From positions 124,001 through 188,000 of the forward strand of contig CAVSBZ010000001.1 of assembly GCA_963726315.1 (NCBI GenBank): a DNA stretch of 64,000 nt, in the 5' to 3' direction. Source of the stretch: FEB-25 sp963726315 (lineage in GTDB: Bacteria > Chloroflexota > Anaerolineae > Anaerolineales > UBA4823). Each line of letters begins with the position of its first letter. The stretch's first letter is position 1. A program made the translations under genes and the position numbers. This document shows positions 26,331 to 34,965 of this stretch, one piece after another. A model generated the notes under the pieces. It was given only the letters and a program-made list of their open reading frames with translations. It ran no database searches and was not told the origin of the DNA.

Positions 26331-26720
26331 CTATTCCGGCGGTTCCGCGTCATCATCATCGAGACCAAATTGATCGTCGTCTGCGCCCAGCTCGATCATG
26401 GCTTCTTGTTCGGTAAAGCGCACCCATAAAAAGATGAGCTGGCCATCGTCAACATCCAGCGTCCGTGATGCCACGATAGGCGTCTTGTGGATCAAGCCAT
26501 CGGCGGCGCGGAATTCAAGCTGGATGGCTTGCCGTTGACGCCAGGCACGGTAGCAGCGTTCGACTAATGCCGGACCATTAAATGTGCGCAAACGTGTCAG
26601 CGCCAGTTTATGCAGGGACGGGCTTTCATTCAAGCCCAACGGCCAGCCTTCATGCACATCTTCAAAGTTCGGGGGCGGGCCTTCAATGATTGTTATCTTG
26701 TCTTCCATTATAGGTTCCAT
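26331..26720 (-). CDS. conserved-looking hypothetical protein, acidic C-terminus
   Basis: 129 residues. No family recognised. It has a compact alpha/beta-like core (RTFNGPALVERCYRAWRQRQAIQLEFRAADGLIHKTPIVASRTLDVDDGQLIFLWVRF reads as strands) and an Asp/Glu-rich tail. ATG 26708 (MEDKITIIEG) is an alternative start. A good terminator follows, so it is a single-gene unit. Its start is divergent from the EthD-like gene at 26803. Confidence 0.6.
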   Translation of the reverse strand: MEPIMEDKITIIEGPPPNFEDVHEGWPLGLNESPSLHKLALTRLRTFNGPALVERCYRAWRQRQAIQLEFRAADGLIHKTPIVASRTLDVDDGQLIFLWVRFTEQEAMIELGADDDQFGLDDDDAEPPE

Positions 26721-26790
26721 GATTTTGGAATCATACCACGAAAGATGGGCGATTTTATTACTCTTATTTATGCATCCAAGTCGTCAAGAG

Positions 26791-26796
26791 TATAAT
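26791..26796 (+). promoter_or_regulatory. -10 box for a likely leaderless transcript
   Basis: TATAAT ends six bases before ATG 26803, so transcription would begin at or next to the start codon. The -35 region is weak (TTATGC at 26768-26773). Confidence 0.45.
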
Positions 26797-26802
26797 GGAA
26801 GC

Positions 26803-27153
26803 ATGTATAAATTGATCATCCTGGTGGAATCTACCGCCACACCTGATTTTCATGTTTTTTGGCCGCGCTTTCTCCACGCGGCGGAAGACATCCCTGGTCT
26901 ACGCCGGGAGGCGACCAGCCGGGTGAGCCAGACGTTGTACGGCGATATGCAATGTGCCCTGATCCATGAGCTGTATTTCGATACTTACGCGGCACTCAAT
27001 TTGGGACTGGCGTCTGAATCTGGCAAGGAAGCCGGCAGACTGTTGCAGGAAATGACCGCTGGCAGGGTGAGACTGCTCATCGCGGATCACAGCGAAGACG
27101 ACCTGGAAAATATCCGCCGGTACAAGGCTATGGCGCAAAATGGAACCGGTTAG
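26803..27153 (+). CDS. EthD-like small protein
   Basis: 116 residues from ATG 26803. YKLIILVESTATPDFHVFWPRFLHAAEDIPGLRREATSRV follows the dimeric alpha/beta-barrel (EthD/ferredoxin-like) start, with a later helical tail ending SEDDLENIRRYKAM. The longer frame upstream lacks a promoter and is ignored. Enzymatic role unknown. A TATAAT directly before the ATG suggests a leaderless mRNA. It overlaps the YbaK-type gene by 14 bases, so the two are probably coupled. Confidence 0.65.
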   Translation: MYKLIILVESTATPDFHVFWPRFLHAAEDIPGLRREATSRVSQTLYGDMQCALIHELYFDTYAALNLGLASESGKEAGRLLQEMTAGRVRLLIADHSEDDLENIRRYKAMAQNGTG

Positions 27154-27622
27154 GCTGGGAGTGGACGACCTGTGGGCTTTTCTGCAAACCCGGGGCATCG
27201 CAGCTGAAATCGTCCACCTGGACGTTCCCACCCCTACGGTGGAATCAGCTGCCCTGGCAGTAGGTACCGAAGTAGACCAAATTATTAAATCCATCCTGTT
27301 TATCGCCGACGAGCATCCCGTATTGGCCATTGCATGTGGGTTGTCCAACATCCAGCGTCGGGCGATTGCAGATTTACTTGCAATAGGCAAAAAAAGGGTC
27401 AAGCTCGCCACCCCTGAAATGGTGCTGGAGATCAGCGGCTTCGAAGTGGGAGCTATGCCACCATTTGGTCATCGCCAGCCGCTAAATACACTTGTTGACC
27501 AGCGGGTGCTCGACTTCAGCGATGCCTATGCCGGTGGTGGAGCTGAAAATGTGCTGCTGCACCTCAACCCACAGGATATCCTGCGCGTGACAGGGGCGAA
27601 AGTTTTGGATTTACTGAGTTAG
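27140..27622 (+). CDS. YbaK/EbsC-type aminoacyl-tRNA deacylase
   Basis: 160 residues. Family pattern: AEIVHLDVPTPTVESAALAVGTEVDQIIKSILFIAD (with the conserved lysine in IIKSILF), LAIACGLSNIQRRAIADLL, ATPEMVLEISGFEVGAMPPFGH (GxxPPFG loop) and AYAGGGAENVLLHLNPQDIL. These proteins remove wrong amino acids from tRNA, e.g. Cys or Ala from tRNA-Pro. The exact specificity is unresolved. It is coupled to the EthD-like gene. Confidence 0.88.
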   Translation: MEPVRLGVDDLWAFLQTRGIAAEIVHLDVPTPTVESAALAVGTEVDQIIKSILFIADEHPVLAIACGLSNIQRRAIADLLAIGKKRVKLATPEMVLEISGFEVGAMPPFGHRQPLNTLVDQRVLDFSDAYAGGGAENVLLHLNPQDILRVTGAKVLDLLS

Positions 27623-27755
27623 TGCATGGGGATCAAGCGCCATAAGACCACCACCAGCAAATTCGGGTCGCCGGGACGCGAGAGCCACGACGCAGCACCT
27701 TTTTATAACAGCCGGCTATACCTGGATCATACCCCAACAGCAGGCTACTGATGAT

Positions 27756-28516
27756 GTGGAAAACCCGGTGCCGCTTGAGTGCCTGGACCGCATTTTTCTG
27801 CATTCGGCTGAAAGCATGGCTGAGCTGCCTGATAACAGCATCCATTTGATGGTTACTTCCCCACCGTATAATGTGGGCAAGGATTATGATGCAGGATTTG
27901 ACCCTGCCGGAATATCTGTCCTTCCTGGAAAGAGTCTGGGTAGAAGTGTTCAGGGTGCTGGTGCCGGGGGGAAGGGCATGTATCAATGTGGCCAACCTGG
28001 GGCGCAGACCTTATCCCCCTGCATGCCTGGATTACCCAGAGCATGCTGCGGACGGGATTTTTAATGCGTGGTGAAGTTATTTGGAATAAAGCCGCCAGCG
28101 CCAGTCCATCCACAGCCTGGGGTAGCTGGAAATCTGCTTCCAACCCCACCTTACGGGACGTGCATGAATATATCCTGGTCTTTTCCAAGAGTGCATTCAA
28201 ACGGCATAATACAATAAAAAGGAAAAGCACCATCTCGAGAGATGAATTTCTCGAGTTCACCAAAAGTATATGGACTTTTCCGGCTGAGTCGGCCTCAAAG
28301 GTGGGTCACCCGGCTCCATTCCCGCTGGAGCTGCCTTACCGCCTGGCCCAGTTATATTCCTTTGAAGACGAAGTCATCCTCGATCCGTTTATGGGCAGTG
28401 GGCAAACTGCACTGGCTGCGATCAAAGCCGGCAGGCATTATATTGGTTATGAAATCTGCCCCGAATACGTCAGCCTGGCTGATTCTCGCATACAGGAAGC
28501 GCTAAACGCCAGGTAA
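27756..28516 (+). pseudogene. site-specific DNA methyltransferase (N4/N6, DpnA/MboII-like), two frameshifts
   Basis: Three frames in succession build one methyltransferase: MENPVPLECLDRIFLHSAESMAELPDNSIHLMVTSPPYNVGKDYD (motif IV SPPY), then LTLPEYLSFLERVWVEVFRVLVPGGRACINVANLGRRPY, then IPLHAWITQSMLRTGFLMRGEVIWNK through LDPFMGSGQTALAAIKAGRHYIGYE (motif I FxGxG). The steps lie near 27894 and 28011, each +1. With both repaired the protein would be about 250 residues and complete. No restriction endonuclease gene adjoins, so it would be an orphan methyltransferase. Its 3' end overlaps the convergent GNAT gene by 70 bases. Confidence 0.75.
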
Positions 28517-29136
28517 CCTCGAGCATGTATGTTTAGTCGCTTAGCTGTCAGTCTATCCATTGCCCGATATTCACTCTGCAGTAATCCATAGATAAAGGAC
28601 CCGGAGTATGTCCCGTCGGGGTTGCGCCTGTTTTCGCGCAGGTAGCCTTCCCTGGTCATACCGCAGCGCTCAGCCAGGCGAATGCTGCGCACATTGGTCT
28701 CGTTGCACCCCAGGCGCACCCGGTGAGCGTTCATGTTTTCAAATAGGATTGCCAGCACAGCCTTGACCGCTTCGGTTACGAATCCCTGACCTTCGTGCTC
28801 GACGTCTGCGAAGTAACCGATTTGGAATTCCGGCAGGCTCCAATCCACGGGTCCGACGTAGATTTGGGCGACGAATTCACCTGTTGTCTTATCGAATGCA
28901 CCAATAAAGAAACAGGTTCCTGCCTTCCAGGCTTCTTCCAGCTCAACCACCAGCTGCTCGGCAGCCGCTTCACTGGCAATGTTAGCTGCAACATTGTCGG
29001 CTTCATACCGGCTGAGGTGCTCCCGGTTCTTCAGGCTCATGGCATAGTACCACTTCCCATCCCCCGGATGGTAACTACGCAGGGTTAAACGCTCACTCTC
29101 GAACGGTGTGGGGAATTCAATCAGCATTTTATCCAT
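28447..29136 (-). CDS. GNAT N-acetyltransferase, RimJ/RimL type
   Basis: 229 residues. FESERLTLRSYHPGDGKWYYAM at the start, FQIGYFADVEHEGQGFVTEAVKAVLAILFENMNAHRVRLGCNETNVRSIRLAERCGM (acetyl-CoA site and the usual NxxSxxLxEKxGF-type element) and EGYLRENRRNPDGTYSGSFIYGLL. The family acetylates ribosomal proteins or antibiotics. The last 30 or so residues are not family-like and run into the methyltransferase gene on the other strand, which suggests loss of the original stop. ATG 29127 is an alternative start. Confidence 0.88.
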   Translation of the reverse strand: MDKMLIEFPTPFESERLTLRSYHPGDGKWYYAMSLKNREHLSRYEADNVAANIASEAAAEQLVVELEEAWKAGTCFFIGAFDKTTGEFVAQIYVGPVDWSLPEFQIGYFADVEHEGQGFVTEAVKAVLAILFENMNAHRVRLGCNETNVRSIRLAERCGMTREGYLRENRRNPDGTYSGSFIYGLLQSEYRAMDRLTAKRLNIHARGYLAFSASCMRESARLTYSGQIS

Positions 29137-29310
29137 TATTACTTTCCGGAATATGGTAGAAGTGGTTCACATCTATTTTTGCCAGCTCACGATACTCAGG
29201 TCTGAGGAATTTGTTTATTATAGCGACTTAAACGTTTAAAATCCCCGGGCATGCACCCTGATATTATCCATAATCGATGGTAACATTCTGGAATTGGATG
29301 GAGCCGGTCC

Positions 29311-30073
29311 ATGAATTCTCTCGATAAAAGTAAGAGTGCAATGATTAAAGGGAACAAATTTGAAATAGGACGTTGGATTATTCGCCCTGGGTCTGGTGTT
29401 GATCCTGGTGGGAGCATATTTTGCTTACCCATGGCTGCGTACGCGGGTTGGGCGGATGAGGCGGTTGGGCGAGTGGCTGAATAACCCCTCCGTCCATACG
29501 GATTGGTCTATCCTGCCGGGTAAAAGCTGTGGGAATGCACCATTTATCATGCCTACCAGCGGTTATGTGGGCTTCATCTGGGGCGATTCTTTTCGACCGG
29601 GGAACCGGCATCAGGGGATCGATATCTTCGGCGGAGACGTGCCGGGTAAAACCCCGGTACTGGCAGTCTATCGTGGCTACCTCACCCGCTTTGCTGAATG
29701 GAAATCGACGGTCATCATCCGCATTCCCGCTGATCCACTTAACCCCGACCGGCAGATCTGGACCTATTACACCCACATGGCAGATCAAAATGGGACTTCT
29801 TATATCTCACCGCAATTCCCACCCGGGACGAGTGAAGTTTTCGTGGAGGCTGGCACTTTCCTGGGGTATCAGGGAGACTTTTCTGGTGACCCGAATAACC
29901 CTGTGGGGGTCCATTTACATTTTTCCATCGTCCAGGATGATGGCCAGGGAAGTTTCCGTAATGAGCTGAAAATCGAGAATACGCTCGACCCTACTCCCTA
30001 CCTGGGTCTCGCTCTCAATGCCAGCCAAAACCCGAACGGCATCGTGGTGTGTGAGGATGGAAATCATGGCTGA
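29311..30073 (+). CDS. M23-family metallopeptidase, N-terminal +1 frameshift
   Basis: The peptidase part has HQGIDIFGGD (HxxxD zinc site), THMADQNGTSY and HLHFSIVQDD (HxH site), as in LytM/M23 endopeptidases of peptidoglycan. The frame from GTG 29396 alone begins inside a membrane segment. ATG 29311 with GGATGGAG upstream starts a frame with a polar N-terminus (NSLDKSKSAMIKGNKFEIGRW), and one extra base near 29378 would fuse it to LFALGLVLILVGAYFAY. The full protein would have a signal anchor and about 250 residues. It shares a direction with the SDR gene that follows. Confidence 0.75.
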
Positions 30074-30112
30074 TATTCGATGGAATACCAGCAAGAGGAA
30101 TATTAGTGGATA

Positions 30113-30859
30113 ATGGATGAATTTGTAGGAAAAGTGGTCTTGATCACCGGGGCAGGTCGGGGTTTGGGGCAGGAGGTTGCCCTGGCATTTGCCTCCCTGG
30201 GTGCGGCCGTGGCGGCTAACGACATCAACCCACTCGGCCTGGATGAAACGGTCGACCGTATCCGTCAAGCCGGGGGTGAAGCCAGCTCGCAGGTGTTTGA
30301 TGTAGCCAAACGCATGCCCATTGAAGCCATGGTTAGCCAGGTGCTCGATCATTACGGGCATATCGACATCCTGGTCAACCATGCGAAAGTGGAGCCTGAT
30401 GAGTTCCTCCTGGAGATGGATGAGTGGGAATTTCACCGCACGCTGGACGTGAACCTGGGGGGACCATTCTTCACCATGCAGCAGGTGGGGCGAATCATGC
30501 GCCAGCAGGGTGCCGGCATCATTGTGAACCTGATCTCCTTTCCTGAGCGGGTTGATAGCATCAAAGGTCATTCCGCGCATACAGCCAGCCAGGCGGGTTT
30601 GATCGGCCTGACCCAATCAGCTGCAGGTGAACTTTCAGTTTACAATATCCGGGTGAATGCCATATGCAATGGTCCGGTGGACATAGGCCTCGACCAATCA
30701 CCAGCACTGAATGCGATGAGCTTTCATCGCTGGATGGAAGCTCATCCTGAGGTGAAAAAGGGTGAACAGGGCAGCGTGGTCAGCCTGGTGCTGTTCCTGT
30801 GCTCGCAGGCTGCATCAGCACTCTCCGGGCAAATTTTATCTCCGCAGGTTGGGATATAG
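30113..30859 (+). CDS. short-chain dehydrogenase/reductase-like protein with altered active site
   Basis: 248 residues of classical SDR length. The cofactor loop is intact: VVLITGAGRGLGQEVALAF (TGxxxGxG, residues 9-27). The usual NNAG is NHAK. The active-site YxxxK is replaced: SAHTASQAGLIGLT has His for Tyr and Gln for Lys, about residues 158-162. It probably still binds a nucleotide but is unlikely to act as a standard oxidoreductase. It sits 40 bases after the M23 gene and 22 bases before a DinB-like gene. Confidence 0.85.
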   Translation: MDEFVGKVVLITGAGRGLGQEVALAFASLGAAVAANDINPLGLDETVDRIRQAGGEASSQVFDVAKRMPIEAMVSQVLDHYGHIDILVNHAKVEPDEFLLEMDEWEFHRTLDVNLGGPFFTMQQVGRIMRQQGAGIIVNLISFPERVDSIKGHSAHTASQAGLIGLTQSAAGELSVYNIRVNAICNGPVDIGLDQSPALNAMSFHRWMEAHPEVKKGEQGSVVSLVLFLCSQAASALSGQILSPQVGI

Positions 30860-30881
30860 GACTATCGGTTTGGGGCAGGGG

Positions 30882-31364
30882 ATGGATATGGAAGAATTAA
30901 TCGCTTACCGACAGGAATTATTATCTGCTCTGGAAGAGCAAATCAGCTCGCTCGCCTCAGCGGAAGCAGGTATTCCATCCAAGGACTGGTATCGCACATT
31001 CGCACCTGATCAACCTACGCCGCATCACACCCTGGCGCGCCTATGGGCTGAAGAATCCCAGGAATATTCCAAGAATATTCGCCGAATTTTAGACGAAGAA
31101 ATGCCATCGCTGACCGTCTTTGACGCTGAAGCCTGGATGGCAGCCCATTACGATGCGGAAGTTCCCGCGCAGCTCATTGTTGAAGATTTTGCAGTCCTGC
31201 GGCAGTGGGAGCTTGGTGTGCTGTGCGGACTACCTCCCGCCAGCTGGAGTCATACTGCCAGGCACCCATGGTGGGGAGTGCATGCTCTGCAGTGGTGGGT
31301 GGAGCTGCAGAGGGAAGCTACTCACCAGCATATAAGCCGGCTGCTCAGCTTTTTGAACATGTGA
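30882..31364 (+). CDS. DinB-like helical bundle protein
   Basis: 160 residues from ATG 30882 (AGGGG just upstream; ATG 30888 also possible). A mostly helical protein with YRQELLSALEEQISSLASAEAG, HHTLARLWAEESQEYSKNI and a C-terminal HALQWWVELQREATHQHISRLL. Spaced His residues resemble the DinB/YfiT metal site layout. These proteins are metal-dependent thiol or isomerisation enzymes, or of unknown role. The upstream frame running from the SDR gene is not used. Confidence 0.6.
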   Translation: MDMEELIAYRQELLSALEEQISSLASAEAGIPSKDWYRTFAPDQPTPHHTLARLWAEESQEYSKNIRRILDEEMPSLTVFDAEAWMAAHYDAEVPAQLIVEDFAVLRQWELGVLCGLPPASWSHTARHPWWGVHALQWWVELQREATHQHISRLLSFLNM

Positions 31365-31443
31365 CTTCCAAGTTTGACGTATAATTTTAACATCCACACA
31401 CAATCCTTCACACCAACTTGGTTATCCTGACCCGGGAGGAAAT

Positions 31444-32223
31444 ATGCCTGCACCATACGAAACCATCCTGACCGAGATTCGTGAGCAAGTCGGTCTTGTG
31501 CGTATCAACCGTCCCAAGGCACTCAATGCACTCAACAGCACCGTGCTGCATGAGCTGGCAGAAGCATTGGAAGCTTTTGATAACGATCCTGGCGTAGGCG
31601 CAATGGTCATCAGCGGTGATGACAGGGCATTTGCTGCCGGGGCGGATATCAAGGAAATGGCAGATGCAACTGCGATGTATATGCTAACCCGCAGCCATAT
31701 TCCACAGTTTGACAGGGTAAGGTCGATTCACAAGCCGGTGATCGCGGCGGTATCCGGTTGGTGCCTGGGAGGCGGGAACGAGCTGGCGATGGCCTGTGAC
31801 ATGATCATCGCCTCCGAAACGGCCCGTTTTGGTCAGCCCGAGATCAACCTGGGAGTGATCCCCGGTGCCGGTGGAACCCAGCGCCTGACCCGGGCGGTGG
31901 GTAAAGCCCTGGCGATGGAAATGGTGCTCAACAACCGCCTTTTGACAGCTGAAGAGGCGCTGAACTTTGGATTAGTCAACCGCGTGGTGCCGGTTGAGCG
32001 TTACCTGGAGGAGGCTGTGCAGCTGGCCACAGAGATTGCCGCCCGTGCGCCATTAGCACTGCGGCTGGGAAAAGAAGCCGTTAACCATGCCTTCGAATCA
32101 TTTTTAAGCGATGGATTGGCGGATGAGCGCAGGGCGTTCTATATGCTATTTGCCTCCCTCGACCAAAAGGAAGGAATGCAGGCGTTTATCGAAAAACGTA
32201 AAGCCTCCTGGAAGGGAGAATGA
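31444..32223 (+). CDS. enoyl-CoA hydratase (crotonase)
   Basis: 259 residues. VRINRPKALNALNSTVLHEL, DRAFAAGADIKEMAD (oxyanion hole), AVSGWCLGGGNELAMACD with catalytic Glu and GQPEINLGVIPGAGGTQRLTRAVGK with the second Glu, and GLVNRVVP. Unlike the crotonase at 25453 it has both hydratase glutamates, so hydration of 2-enoyl-CoA in beta-oxidation or a related route is likely. GGGAGGAAAT precedes the ATG. The AAC(3)-like gene starts five bases after its stop. Confidence 0.93.
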   Translation: MPAPYETILTEIREQVGLVRINRPKALNALNSTVLHELAEALEAFDNDPGVGAMVISGDDRAFAAGADIKEMADATAMYMLTRSHIPQFDRVRSIHKPVIAAVSGWCLGGGNELAMACDMIIASETARFGQPEINLGVIPGAGGTQRLTRAVGKALAMEMVLNNRLLTAEEALNFGLVNRVVPVERYLEEAVQLATEIAARAPLALRLGKEAVNHAFESFLSDGLADERRAFYMLFASLDQKEGMQAFIEKRKASWKGE

Positions 32224-32227
32224 CCGG

Positions 32228-33026
32228 GTGTTGACCTTTCGCGACTTCATTACCGGGTTCCGCAGGCTGGAAATTGACCGTTCACGACCGGTGATCGTGC
32301 ATACTTCGCTCTCGGCATTTGGAGAGGTGCACGGTGGGGCTCAGACTGTGCTGGGAGCATTGAGCTCCTCCTTTGACACGTTTCTCATGCCCGCCTTTAC
32401 TTATAAATCGATGATTACGCCGGAGGTAGGACCTCCTGAGCAATGCGATTAATTATGGCAGTGGAAAAGACGCTAATCGGATGGCAGAAATCTACTACCG
32501 GGATATGCCGGCAGATTCGTTGATGGGAGTCGTGGCTGAGGCACTGCGGACGCATCCCAAGGCACTCCGCTCGAATCACCCAATCCTTTCTTTTGCCGGC
32601 ATCAATGCTAAGAAGGCATTGGATGCGCAATCCATCAAGGAACCCCTGCTCCCCATCCAGGCGCTCATGGAGGGGGATGGATGGGTGCTGCTGATGGGTC
32701 TGGACCACACCGTCAATACCAGCATGCACTATGGAGAGCAGCTTGCCGGGCGTAAGCAGTTCATCCGCTGGGCGCTGACCCCCAAAGGTGTCATTCCCTG
32801 CCAGCGGTTCCCGGGCTGCTCGGAGGGCTTCGATGCGATTGCCCCCCGCCTGGAGCAGGTGGTCCGTAAAGTTGACCTGGGAGAGGCTGTTGTTCAGGCT
32901 GTTCCCCTGGTCAGCCTGGTAGATGCGGTTCGTGAAGCTTTGAAGGAAGATCCGTTAGCCTTGTTGTGCAGCCGGGAGGATTGCGAGCGCTGCAATGCGG
33001 TGCGTGTATCAGTAGCTCAGAGTTAG
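32228..33026 (+). pseudogene. AAC(3)/YokD-like N-acetyltransferase, +1 frameshift
   Basis: Starting at GTG 32228: LTFRDFITGFRRLEIDRSRPVIVHTSLSAFGEVHGGAQTVLGAL, the usual opening of aminoglycoside 3-N-acetyltransferases. The frame breaks after GPPE (extra C at 32441); one base later it continues NAINYGSGKDANRMAEIYY and then MGLDHTVNTSMHYGEQLAGRKQF with the conserved His. Repaired length is about 265 residues, normal for the family. Many genomic members do not act on antibiotics. Single mutation or sequence error cannot be separated here. Confidence 0.75.
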
Positions 33027-33156
33027 CGATCGAGTTCGAACCGATAAATGTGTAAAAAATGTGACTCGTGAGAGTCATTAATTCATTTCCCCATTCGATG
33101 AAGCAATTTTATTCCGTCCTACGAAGAAGCCAAATACCTGCTGCTCTGATCGTCTC

Positions 33157-33196
33157 TTGACAAAATCCGAGGACAGTTGTACAGTATATCTGTACA
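33157..33196 (+). promoter_or_regulatory. promoter and operator of the toxin-antitoxin pair
   Basis: TTGACA (33157-33162), 17 bases, TACAGT (33180-33185). A perfect dyad TGTACAG-TATAT-CTGTACA (33178-33196) covers the -10 box, as expected for autorepression by the antitoxin-toxin complex. Confidence 0.75.
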
Positions 33197-33210
33197 GATT
33201 GGAGGATGGA

Positions 33211-33492
33211 TTGACTATTCAAACTACTTATACCCAGGCCCGCGATGGGTTGGCAAAATTATTGGACCAGGTTACGCATGACCGAGAGATTGTAATTATC
33301 CAAAGGCGGGGTGAAGAAGAGGTTGCGATGATTGCTGCTGCGGAGTTGGCAAGTTTAACCGAAACAGCTTATTTGCTCCGTTCTCCCACCAATGCTCAGC
33401 GTTTACTAGCTGCGTTGGGGCGGTCACTAAAAAATGAGGGCGAAGCTCTTAGCCTGGATGATTTACGCAAAGAGGTAAAGCTTGACCCCTAA
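33211..33492 (+). CDS. YefM/Phd-family antitoxin
   Basis: 93 residues from TTG 33211, chosen because GGAGG lies five bases before it and because the protein then starts TIQTTYTQARDGLAKLLDQVTHDREIVIIQRRGEEEVAMIAA, the Phd/YefM DNA-binding fold. The C-terminal half (ETAYLLRSPTNAQRLLAAL and a Leu-rich tail) is the toxin-neutralising part. The dyad at the promoter is its likely site. It overlaps the toxin gene by 11 bases. Confidence 0.88.
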   Translation: MTIQTTYTQARDGLAKLLDQVTHDREIVIIQRRGEEEVAMIAAAELASLTETAYLLRSPTNAQRLLAALGRSLKNEGEALSLDDLRKEVKLDP

Positions 33493-33751
33493 AGAATGTG
33501 CGGCGGTATTTCAACCAGAATTCATCGAAGATTTAGAATACTGGGTAGAGACCGACCGTAAAATGGCTTTGAGGGCTTTCAAGCTCATTGAAGCCATCTT
33601 GCGCGATCCATATTCCGGTGCAGGTAAACCAGAGGTTTTAAAGTACCTGGTCCCCGGTGCCTGGTCAAGGAGACTGTCTCAAGAGCACCGCATCGTATAT
33701 CTGGTTCGCGATGACCGAATCGATTTTTTACAAGCCAGGTATCACTATTAA
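33482..33751 (+). CDS. YoeB/Txe-family mRNA interferase toxin
   Basis: 89 residues from TTG 33482 (GAGG upstream). FQPEFIEDLEYWVETDRKMALRAFKLIEAILRDPYSGAGKPEVLKY and WSRRLSQEHRIVYLVRDDRIDFLQARYHY match YoeB throughout, including the conserved RxxxxEHR segment and the terminal YHY. YoeB binds the ribosome and cuts mRNA at the A site. Translation is coupled to the antitoxin by the overlap. All catalytic elements seem present, so the toxin is probably active. Confidence 0.92.
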   Translation: MTPKECAAVFQPEFIEDLEYWVETDRKMALRAFKLIEAILRDPYSGAGKPEVLKYLVPGAWSRRLSQEHRIVYLVRDDRIDFLQARYHY

Positions 33752-33927
33752 TTACCCAATACGATAGTCTAAATCATGGTCAATTACAACAATTATTTTA
33801 GCTGAACGGAGGAGTGGGAGACCACTTGATTGACTGCCAATGCTTACCTTGTTATACTGTAAACACGAGGGTAATTTAACGCTTGGTAACAGTTATTGGA
33901 TTGTTATGATGTAAATTGTCTACCTTT

Positions 33928-34794
33928 ATGAATAAGAAACTGGCTTTTGTTCTCAGTGGTGGCGGCGCACGTGGGGCACTGCAGGTGGGAGCCATGTACG
34001 CATTGCTGGAATATGGTCTCCAGCCCGATTTGATTATTGGCGTCTCGATCGGAGCAGCTAACGCCGCCTTTGTTGCGTTGAATGGCTTCTCAAAGGACAG
34101 CCTGGACCGGCTTACCGCTGCCTGGCATTCCGCGGGCACCACCGAATTGATGCCTGCCAATTACGTCTGGCTAACGGTGCGGGCAATGCTTAACCGTTCT
34201 TCGAGTGATCCTTCACATCGGGTAAGAGATTTCTTTATCCACCAAGGATTGACCCCCGACCTGGCTTTTGCCGACACCACCTATCCTGACCTGGTGATCG
34301 TATCTGCTGACTTGAACACAGGGAAACCAATCCTGCATGGGACGATGCCCGATGACAAAATCCTGGATGCAATCCTACTCTCGTCTGCGCTTCCGCCTTG
34401 GTTCATGCCGGTCAGAAATCAAGACCGCTATCTGATGGACGGGGCAGTGGTGAGCAACCTGCCGGTTGAGCCGGCGATCAGCCTGGGTGCGACCGAAATT
34501 GTGGCGCTGGATTTGATCGATGCGCGCGAGATCGTTGCAGCCGGAGAGGGCGTACGAGGATTTTTTAGCCGCCTGATCTATTCAGTCGGTAGGCGACAAT
34601 CTGATCTTGAGCTGCAGCTGGCACAGGCAAGGGGTATCCCCCTCCTGTACCTCTGCCTCACCGGGGAAAGTCCTGTTCAGATATGGGATTTTTCACACAC
34701 CGATGATCTAATCGCCCAGGGTCATGAGATTACCCGGCAAGCGATCCAGGCTGAGATGCTCACCAATCCGATCCTGGCAGCACACGTGGAGTGA
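33928..34794 (+). CDS. patatin-like phospholipase
   Basis: 288 residues from ATG 33928 (TTG 33916 in frame is possible; neither has a clear ribosome site). Oxyanion loop SGGGARGALQVGA (about 10-22), nucleophile GVSIGAAN (Ser about 42) and Asp in LMDGAVVSNLP (about 170) make a complete Ser-Asp dyad. It is of the small single-domain RssA-like type without membrane segments. Probable lipid acyl hydrolase. Stands alone. Confidence 0.92.
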   Translation: MNKKLAFVLSGGGARGALQVGAMYALLEYGLQPDLIIGVSIGAANAAFVALNGFSKDSLDRLTAAWHSAGTTELMPANYVWLTVRAMLNRSSSDPSHRVRDFFIHQGLTPDLAFADTTYPDLVIVSADLNTGKPILHGTMPDDKILDAILLSSALPPWFMPVRNQDRYLMDGAVVSNLPVEPAISLGATEIVALDLIDAREIVAAGEGVRGFFSRLIYSVGRRQSDLELQLAQARGIPLLYLCLTGESPVQIWDFSHTDDLIAQGHEITRQAIQAEMLTNPILAAHVE

Positions 34795-34887
34795 GCTTTT
34801 TGATTTCCGATAATAGGGAAGACTCATATAGTCAGTACCGTCAGCTTAATTTCCAGCATTATTAAAGAATACAGTCTGACTTAAACC

Positions 34888-34920
34888 AGACCTGACAGGT
34901 CTTCAAGACCTGTCAGGTCT
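34888..34920. repeat. perfect 16-bp inverted repeat
   Basis: Arms AGACCTGACAGGTCTT and its complement around one central C. Each arm is itself nearly palindromic (AGACCTGACAGGTCT). I recall similar palindromes as dispersed intergenic repeats in many bacterial genomes, so it is probably a REP-like element. It could also stop transcription from both flanking convergent genes, though no T-run follows. Confidence 0.75.
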
Positions 34921-34965
34921 ATATCTGTAAAAGTCTAAATCTGTAAAGTCGAATACCCTTGTACT

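Noticed and set aside
33020..33050. tRNA T-arm-like GAGTTCGAACC
   Set aside because: No acceptor or anticodon arms can be built around it.
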